Shown here piece after piece: positions 1-4,640 of a DNA stretch of 5,964 bases. The position numbers and the translations under genes were made by a program. Location: contig DQBD01000057.1 in assembly GCA_003526065.1 (NCBI GenBank), positions 2,523-8,486 of the forward strand. The letters are read 5' to 3'. The stretch is from Gammaproteobacteria bacterium. Lineage in GTDB: Bacteria; Pseudomonadota; Gammaproteobacteria; Immundisolibacterales; Immundisolibacteraceae. The notes beneath the pieces are model-generated. The model saw only the letters and a program-made list of their open reading frames with translations. It was not told the DNA's origin and searched no databases. The first letter of the stretch is position 1. Every line of letters begins with the position of its first letter.

Positions 1-69
1 CGTTTCGCTGCCGACCTCAACCGCTACCGGCTGCTGACCGGCAGCCTGCGGACCACCGCCCATCCATGA
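1..69 (+). CDS. C-terminal end of an unidentified protein (5' end outside window)
   Basis: The frame beginning at base 1 stays open for 22 codons and stops at TGA (67-69). The peptide starts RFAADLNRY and ends RTTAHP. It is too short to assign to a family and I do not recognise it. That it is a real gene end is inferred from its position: the frame ends only 13 bp before the stop codon of the convergent oxygenase gene, a tight tail-to-tail arrangement common in compact bacterial genomes. An inverted repeat lies between and over the two gene ends. The frame could also be open by chance, since high-GC DNA contains few stops. If it is real, it separates the oxygenase gene from anything further left, so no beta-subunit gene can directly follow the oxygenase on its own strand. 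Confidence 0.4.
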   Translation, partial: RFAADLNRYRLLTGSLRTTAHP

Positions 70-75
70 CGGGTG

Positions 76-92
76 GGCCGGCTCAGCCGGCC
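76..92. terminator. Inverted repeat at convergent gene ends, possible bidirectional terminator
   Basis: GGCCGGCT, one central C, then AGCCGGCC form a perfect 8-bp inverted repeat. As RNA it would fold as a 7-bp all-G/C stem with a 3-base loop on either strand. It covers the oxygenase stop codon (83-85) and starts 6 bp after the stop of the leftmost plus-strand frame, where a shared terminator would be expected. No run of T follows it on either strand, so a classical intrinsic terminator is not fully supported. It may only pause polymerase or protect the 3' end of the mRNA. Confidence 0.4.
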
Positions 93-1417
93 TGCGTCAT
101 CAGTCGCAGCCACTGCCGGTACTGGCCGTGGGTGAACACCTCGTCGTCGATGTCACCGGTACTGACCTGCGGCGCCAGACCCAGTCGGCGGGCGTTGTCG
201 TCGGCGCCCTGCAGCTGGCGCGCGGCGCCGCGGAAATGCCCCTGTAGATACGGCTGACCGGTGGCGGTGAAACCACGCTGACAGGCCTCCATCACGGACT
301 GATCGTCCGGCGTGGCCATGCCGGCCGGGCCCAGGAAGTCCTCGAACTGGCGCAGGCGTCGTTCGCGTGCCGCCGCGGGTTCGCCCTTGGGAGCAACGCA
401 GTAGACCTCCACCAGGGTCCTGTCCACGGCCAGCGGATGCACGATGCGCACCGTGCTGGACGACTGGTCCATGAGAAGCAGGTTCGGGAAGATGGCGAGA
501 TTGCGGATGGCGTCGATCATCCACTGCGCCTGATCCGGGCCGAACTCGCGCGTGATGCGCTCACGCTGGAAACCCAGCGGCCGTTCGTCGCCATTGGGCA
601 TGAGCGCCCAGTCCATGATGTGGCCGTTCTCGAACTGGTAGCAGCCACCGGGCAGGCTGGCCATCTGTGTCGGATCGATGGTCTTGATCGTGTTTCCGGC
701 CTTTTTCTGGCGCTCGACGATCAGCCCGATGTAGTTGGTGTGCACCGGGAAGAAGTGATAGCCGTCGATGTTCTCGAGCTGCATCTTCCAGTTGGCGTTG
801 CAGGTGTAGCGGATGCCGCCGCGCACCAGCTCGAGGCCGTCCGGCGACTGGTCGGCCATGGCGTCGATGACGCGCGCGGCGCCGCCCAGGTGCTGCTCGA
901 TTGGCTCTACGGCATCGTTCAGGCTGCCGAAGATGAAGCCCCGGTAGACGCCTACCCTGACCTTGGCGAGGTCGTGCGACAGGGTCTCGAAATAGGTCGG
1001 ATACCCGCCGCGTTCCTTGGCGTCCACGTTGACGCAGCGGCCGGCGCTGTCGTACACCCAGCCGTGGTACGGGCAGGTGAGGTGGCGCTTGTTGCCGCGC
1101 TTGCTGGCGGTCAGTTCGGCGCCGCGGTGCGAGCAGCTGTTCAGGAAGGCGTGCACCTGTCCGTCCTCGCCGCGCGTCACCAGCACCGGGCTGCGGCCGA
1201 TGCGGGCGGCCACGAAGTCGTTGGCCTGCGGGATCTGGCTCTCGTGCGCCAGATAGACCCAGGTCGACTCGAAGATGTTGCGCATCTCGAGTTCGAAGAT
1301 GGCCGGATCGGCAAAGATGCGCCGCGCCACCTCGAAGCGGCCCTCCTCCGGCCCGTCACGCACGCAGTCCAGCAATTCGGACAGGCTCAGGCCGGCGGCG
1401 TCGGTCATCTGGTCCAT
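83..1417 (-). CDS. Rieske aromatic ring-hydroxylating dioxygenase, large (alpha) subunit
   Basis: This 444-residue protein is a complete terminal-oxygenase alpha subunit. Such enzymes use O2 and electrons delivered through a reductase to hydroxylate an aromatic ring, usually to a cis-dihydrodiol, in the cytoplasm. The N-terminal Rieske [2Fe-2S] domain has C95-x-H97-x17-C115-x2-H118. The C-terminal catalytic domain follows NWKMQLEN and carries the mononuclear-iron ligands H221 and H226 plus D317 in FPNLLLMDQ. D218, three residues before H221, is the expected bridging Asp for electron transfer between subunits. All cofactor residues are present. Length and C-terminal style (DDEVFTHGQYRQWLRLM) recall the benzoate/anthranilate dioxygenase group, but the active-site stretch ENIDGYHFFPVH differs from BenA, so I give no symbol or substrate. 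The start at 1417 is chosen for its GGAG seven bases upstream; an in-frame ATG at 1453 lacks one. It is the second gene of a minus-strand operon. No beta subunit or reductase gene is in the window. Confidence 0.93.
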   Translation of the reverse strand: MDQMTDAAGLSLSELLDCVRDGPEEGRFEVARRIFADPAIFELEMRNIFESTWVYLAHESQIPQANDFVAARIGRSPVLVTRGEDGQVHAFLNSCSHRGAELTASKRGNKRHLTCPYHGWVYDSAGRCVNVDAKERGGYPTYFETLSHDLAKVRVGVYRGFIFGSLNDAVEPIEQHLGGAARVIDAMADQSPDGLELVRGGIRYTCNANWKMQLENIDGYHFFPVHTNYIGLIVERQKKAGNTIKTIDPTQMASLPGGCYQFENGHIMDWALMPNGDERPLGFQRERITREFGPDQAQWMIDAIRNLAIFPNLLLMDQSSSTVRIVHPLAVDRTLVEVYCVAPKGEPAAARERRLRQFEDFLGPAGMATPDDQSVMEACQRGFTATGQPYLQGHFRGAARQLQGADDNARRLGLAPQVSTGDIDDEVFTHGQYRQWLRLMTQAG

Positions 1418-1427
1418 GGCGGTTCTC
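1418..1427 (-). promoter_or_regulatory. Shine-Dalgarno site of the oxygenase gene
   Basis: Read on the minus strand, AGGAGAACCGCC immediately precedes the ATG at 1417, giving GGAG with a 7-base spacer. This decides the start in favour of 1417 over the in-frame ATG at 1453, which lies in the loop region of a stem-loop and has no comparable site upstream. Confidence 0.8.
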
Positions 1428-1441
1428 CTGCTCTTGGGTGC

Positions 1442-1463
1442 GGCGGGCGTCATCGCGCCCGCC
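1442..1463 (-). other. Intercistronic stem-loop upstream of the oxygenase ribosome binding site
   Basis: On either strand, GGCGGGCG and CGCCCGCC form a perfect 8-bp G/C stem around a 6-base loop. In the minus-strand transcript it lies between the hydrolase-fold gene and the oxygenase gene, about 15 bases before the oxygenase GGAG. No T run follows it in that direction, so termination is unlikely. It could stabilise the downstream mRNA segment, mark a processing site or affect oxygenase translation. Chance formation in GC-rich DNA remains possible. Confidence 0.4.
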
Positions 1464-1477
1464 TGATTGTTGCGGCG

Positions 1478-1496
1478 TGGGCTTCGGCTCAGCCCA
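1478..1496 (-). other. Stem-loop overlapping the stop codon of the isochorismatase-like gene
   Basis: TGGGCT and AGCCCA form a perfect 6-bp stem around a 7-base loop. In the minus transcript it contains the TGA stop codon (1489-1491) of the upstream gene and is the first of two hairpins in the 71-bp gene spacer. No T run follows, so read-through into the oxygenase gene is expected. The stem is short and this is a weak call. Confidence 0.3.
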
Positions 1497-2100
1497 GGGC
1501 GGCGATGATGTCGGCCGACGTGGCCACGTCGCAGCGCCCGGCCATGCGCTGGACGGTGATGTCGTGCGCTTCCTGCGTGGCGCACACGCAGCAGTCCTCG
1601 GCCAGGATGTTGCTGTAGCCGCGGTCATTGGCGTCCCAGGCGGTCGATTCCACCACCGCGTCGGTGCTGACACCGCTCAGGATGAGGTCGGTAATGCCCT
1701 GGCTGTCGAGCACTTCCTGCAGGCCGGAGCTGACGAAGGCGCTGAAGATGCATTTGTAGACGATGGTCTCGCCGGGCAGCGGCTTGACCAGATCGGCCGC
1801 GTCGCCACCCCAGGTGCCGCGCTTGCACACGTTGCCGCCGGACACCAGCTGGAAGAATGCGCCGCGGTGCGGCCAGCGCGGCTGGACGCCGGCTTCCAGG
1901 TCGATCAGCACGTGAATCACCGGCACGCCCTTCTCCCGGCAGGCATCCATCAGGCCGCGCAGCTTGTTAAGCATGTCCGTCTTCTGGATCATCCCGGCAA
2001 AGCCCAACTGCTGTGCCATGGGGGAATCGGGATGGGTAATGTCGTTTTGCACGTCCATGACCAGGAGGGCGGTCTTGGACTTGTCGATGGTCAGGGCCAT
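1489..2100 (-). CDS. Isochorismatase/cysteine-hydrolase-fold protein lacking the catalytic cysteine
   Basis: This 203-residue protein has the length and layout of the isochorismatase-like superfamily, which includes nicotinamidases, maleamate and carbamoylsarcosine amidohydrolases and true isochorismatases. ALLVMDVQND supplies the family Asp (D16). TIVYKCIFSAF supplies the Lys (K116). GVSTDAVVESTAWDA (143-157) is the strand-turn-helix that normally reads G-V-x-T-x-x-C-V-E-x-T-A. Here the cysteine position is valine (V149, codon 1654-1656), so thioester amidase chemistry is not expected. True isochorismatases (EntB, PhzD) also lack this Cys and cleave a vinyl ether, but their surrounding motif differs. 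A cluster of three cysteines, EDCCVC (C170, C171, C173), follows in the segment usually written Dacaa. The start at 2100 has GGAG seven bases upstream. It is the first gene of the operon with the oxygenase, so it probably serves the same pathway. Its reaction is unknown. Confidence 0.88.
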   Translation of the reverse strand: MALTIDKSKTALLVMDVQNDITHPDSPMAQQLGFAGMIQKTDMLNKLRGLMDACREKGVPVIHVLIDLEAGVQPRWPHRGAFFQLVSGGNVCKRGTWGGDAADLVKPLPGETIVYKCIFSAFVSSGLQEVLDSQGITDLILSGVSTDAVVESTAWDANDRGYSNILAEDCCVCATQEAHDITVQRMAGRCDVATSADIIAALG

Positions 2101-2110
2101 GAAGGTTCTC
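2101..2110 (-). promoter_or_regulatory. Shine-Dalgarno site of the isochorismatase-like gene
   Basis: The minus strand reads TGGAGAACCTTC directly before the ATG at 2100, giving GGAG with a 7-base spacer, nearly the same leader as the oxygenase gene (GGAGAACC). This rejects the extension to an ATG at 2208, which would add 36 residues of Pro/Arg-rich sequence unlike the family's start. Confidence 0.8.
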
Positions 2111-2149
2111 CAGAAGTAACGCGGACGGAATGCCTGAACGGTCGGTCGG

Positions 2150-2178
2150 ATTCTAGGTGCCGTCGGCTGGCGCGGCAA
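2150..2178 (-). promoter_or_regulatory. Sigma70-like promoter for the minus-strand operon
   Basis: On the minus strand TTGCCG (2173-2178, 4 of 6 matches to TTGACA) is followed after exactly 17 bases by TAGAAT (2150-2155, 5 of 6 matches to TATAAT). Transcription would begin near 2143 and give a leader of roughly 40 bases before the ATG at 2100. TAGAAT is one of the few A/T-rich hexamers in this GC-rich gap, which supports the call. A short tandem CGGT repeat (CGGTCGGTCGG, 2139-2149) lies at the predicted start point and could belong to an operator, but no clear dyad is visible. Confidence 0.55.
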
Positions 2179-2207
2179 TGGCGCCGGCGCCGCGCGGGGG
2201 GTGAGCA

Positions 2208-4640
2208 ATGAGCGCCCTGCTGTGGCTGCTTGCGGTGTTGGCGGTCGCTTCCGTCGCCGCCTACCGCCAGCTCGGACGTACCGCGGCGGCCGTGGCCATC
2301 GGCGCCACTTTGCTGCTGGCCAGCGTGAGCGGCTGGAGCGCCTGGCTGGCGCTGCCGGCCTGGCTGGTGTGGGCGGCCTGGGTGGTGCTGATGCACGCCG
2401 ATGGCCTGCGGCGCGAACAGATAACCTCGCGTTTGCTCGCGTTCTACCGCCGCCAGTTGCCGCCGTTGTCCGAGACCGAGCGCGAGGCGATGGCGGCCGG
2501 CACCGTGTGGTGGGAGCGCGAATTGTTCTCGGGCCGCCCGGATTGGAAGCGGCTCGAGGACATCGCTCCGCAAGCGCTCAGCGCGCAGGAGCAGGCCTTC
2601 CTGGACGGGCCGGTGGAACGGCTTTGTGCGTTGCTGGACGACTGGCGCATCACCCACCACGATGCCGATCTGCCGCCCGAACTGTGGCAGATGCTGCGCG
2701 AGGAAGGCTTTTTCGGCCTGATCATCCCGCGCGAGTTCGGCGGCAAGGGCTTCAGCCACCGCGCCCACTCGGCGGTGGTGATGAAGCTGGCCAGCCGCAG
2801 CGTGACCGCCGCCATCACGGTGATGGTGCCCAACTCGCTCGGCCCGGCCGAACTGCTGCGTCACTACGGTACGCCGCAGCAGCGTGAGCATTACCTGCCG
2901 CGCCTGGCGGGGGGGCAGGAGATTCCGTGCTTTGCGCTGACCGGCCCACAGGCCGGATCGGACGCCGCCGCGGTGCCGGACGTTGGCGTGGTGTGCCGCG
3001 GCGAGGTCGACGGGCGTGAGGTGCTCGGCGTGCGCCTGACCTTCGCCAAGCGCTACATCACCCTGGCGCCGGTGGCGACGCTGATCGGCCTGGCCTTCCA
3101 GCTGCGCGACCCCGACGGCCTGCTCGGGGGCGAGGTCGAGCGCGGCATCACCGTGTTGTTGCTGCCGGCCGACACGCCGGGGGTACGGCGCGGCGATCGG
3201 CATCTGCCGCTGGACGTGCCGTTCCAGAACGGCCCGCTGTTCGGTCAGGACGTGTTCGCACCGCTGGAGTGGATCATTGGCGGCGAGGCGGGCATCGGGC
3301 GCGGCTGGCAGATGCTGGTCAGCTGTCTGTCCGAGGGGCGTGGCATCTCGCTGCCGGCGCTGGCCACCGGCGTGGCCAAGGTGGCGGCGCGGCACACCGG
3401 TGCCTACGCCCGGGTGCGCGAGCAGTTTGGCGTGCCGATCGGCCGCTTCGAGGGCGTGCAGGAGGCGCTGGCGCGCATCGGCGGGCGCTGCTATCAGATG
3501 GATGCTGCCCGTCGTCTGACCCTCCAGGGCCTCGACGCCGGCGAGAAGCCGGCCGTGCTCACCGCCATCCTCAAGTATCACCTCACCGAGCGCGGCCGTC
3601 GGGTGGTCAACGACGCCATGGACGTGCAGGCCGGCAGCGGCATCATGCTCGGCCCACGCAACTTCCTGGCCCGCTACTACCAGGTGATGCCGGTCGCGGT
3701 GACGGTCGAGGGTGCCAACATCCTGACCCGCAGCCTGATCATCTTCGGCCAGGGCGCGGTGCGCGCGCATCCGTACCTGTTCGAGGAGATGCAGGCCGCG
3801 CAGGGGGCGGACGACACGGCGGCCCTGCAGCGCTTCGATACGCTGATTCTGGCGCACGGCGCCCACCTGCTGGGCAATGCGGCGCGCAGCTTCTGGCTCG
3901 GTGTCAGCCGAGGCCGCCTGGCGCGGACACCGGACAGCGGGCTCCTGGGCCGGTATCAGCAGCGCCTGTCGTGGATGAGCGCCGCGTTCGCGGTGGCGGC
4001 GGATGTCACCCTGCTGGCGGTGGGCGGTGACCTCAAGCGCCGCGAGCACCTGTCGGCGCGGCTGGGCGATGTGCTGTCCGAGCTGTACCTGGCCAGCGCC
4101 GTGTTGTGGCAACACACGGCCGACGGTCGGCCGGACGATGAGCTGCCACTGCTGTGCTGGGCGCTGGAGGATGGTCTGGCGCGCATGGCAAGTGCCTTCG
4201 ACGGCCTGCTGGCCAACTACCCCAGCCGGCCGCTGGCCTGGCTGCTGCGGGCGCTGGTGTTTCCGGCCGGGCGTCCGGGGCGTGGCCCGGACGACGCGCT
4301 CGGCGGTCAGGTGGCGGAGCTTCTGCTCGCGCCCGGGGCGGCACGCGACCGCCTGACCGATGGCATCTTCCTGACGCGTGACGCGGACGAGGCCGTCGGT
4401 CGCCTGGAGCAGGCGATCGAGCAGGCCGATGCCGCCGCTCAGGCACAGCGCAAGCTACGCGGTGCGCTCAAGTCGGGCACCCTGGCGGCGGCCGAGGATC
4501 TTCTGGCGCAGGCCCAGGCCGCCGGCGTGCTGGATGCCGAGGAGGCGGCCCTGCTGGACGCCTGGCAGGCACAACTGGCGCAGATCATCGCCGTGGACGA
4601 GTTCCCGGCCGACAGCCTGCCGCGTCGCGGCGCGGCATGA
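2208..4640 (+). CDS. fadE: Membrane-anchored acyl-CoA dehydrogenase, FadE type
   Basis: This 810-residue protein matches the long FadE subfamily (E. coli FadE is about 814 residues). It catalyses the first oxidative step of fatty-acid beta-oxidation, converting acyl-CoA to trans-2-enoyl-CoA with FAD. Two hydrophobic stretches (about 1-19 and 26-62) suggest a membrane anchor. The acyl-CoA dehydrogenase core spans about 120-525: N-terminal helical domain, then a flavin-contacting segment CFALTGPQAGSD (241-252), then a C-terminal helical domain with EQFGVPIGRFEGVQEALA. The signature VEGANILTRSLIIFGQGAVRAHP contains E501, aligned with the catalytic Glu of the superfamily. The remaining 280 or so residues form the extra helical C-terminal domain (DUF1974) special to FadE. 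The ATG at 2208 is chosen because it keeps the whole anchor; its ribosome site (GGGTGAG) is weak. The stop overlaps the following acyl-CoA synthetase start by ATGA, which fits one pathway. The residues look intact. Confidence 0.95.
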   Translation: MSALLWLLAVLAVASVAAYRQLGRTAAAVAIGATLLLASVSGWSAWLALPAWLVWAAWVVLMHADGLRREQITSRLLAFYRRQLPPLSETEREAMAAGTVWWERELFSGRPDWKRLEDIAPQALSAQEQAFLDGPVERLCALLDDWRITHHDADLPPELWQMLREEGFFGLIIPREFGGKGFSHRAHSAVVMKLASRSVTAAITVMVPNSLGPAELLRHYGTPQQREHYLPRLAGGQEIPCFALTGPQAGSDAAAVPDVGVVCRGEVDGREVLGVRLTFAKRYITLAPVATLIGLAFQLRDPDGLLGGEVERGITVLLLPADTPGVRRGDRHLPLDVPFQNGPLFGQDVFAPLEWIIGGEAGIGRGWQMLVSCLSEGRGISLPALATGVAKVAARHTGAYARVREQFGVPIGRFEGVQEALARIGGRCYQMDAARRLTLQGLDAGEKPAVLTAILKYHLTERGRRVVNDAMDVQAGSGIMLGPRNFLARYYQVMPVAVTVEGANILTRSLIIFGQGAVRAHPYLFEEMQAAQGADDTAALQRFDTLILAHGAHLLGNAARSFWLGVSRGRLARTPDSGLLGRYQQRLSWMSAAFAVAADVTLLAVGGDLKRREHLSARLGDVLSELYLASAVLWQHTADGRPDDELPLLCWALEDGLARMASAFDGLLANYPSRPLAWLLRALVFPAGRPGRGPDDALGGQVAELLLAPGAARDRLTDGIFLTRDADEAVGRLEQAIEQADAAAQAQRKLRGALKSGTLAAAEDLLAQAQAAGVLDAEEAALLDAWQAQLAQIIAVDEFPADSLPRRGAA

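Larger units (their letters stand above)
2101..2207. promoter_or_regulatory. Divergent intergenic region between the two operons
   Basis: This 107-bp gap separates the start codons of two divergent operons. It holds the minus-strand promoter above and a perfect 12-bp G/C palindrome GGCGCCGGCGCC (2180-2191) just behind its -35 hexamer and about 16 bp before the fadE start. For fadE I see no convincing plus-strand -35/-10 pair. Its promoter may lie inside the isochorismatase-like gene, overlap the minus promoter or use another sigma factor. The G-rich run ending GGGTGAG before the fadE ATG is a weak ribosome binding site. Confidence 0.5.

Noticed and set aside
1418..1585. Longer oxygenase start at 1585 or 1453
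   Set aside because: The extra residues are Arg/His/Pro-rich, the longest version runs into the isochorismatase-like gene, and only the ATG at 1417 has a well-placed GGAG.
437..1618. A 393-codon open frame on the plus strand opposite the oxygenase
   Set aside because: The minus strand here encodes a full Rieske oxygenase with all ligands. The plus frame is low-complexity Val/Ala/Gly/His sequence without a domain.
2180..2191. Perfect palindrome GGCGCCGGCGCC as an operator
   Set aside because: All-G/C palindromes of this length arise readily in DNA this GC-rich, it does not extend further, and it matches no regulator site that I know. It is mentioned only as part of the intergenic region.
1438..2211. 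A 257-codon open frame on the plus strand opposite the isochorismatase-like gene
   Set aside because: The minus strand shows the hydrolase-fold motifs, a ribosome site and a promoter. The plus frame has none of these.
2091..4115. A 674-codon open frame on the minus strand opposite fadE
   Set aside because: It is antisense to a gene with clear FadE motifs throughout. Its product is rich in Gln, His, Arg and Ala with no recognisable domain, the usual appearance of a shadow frame in high-GC DNA.
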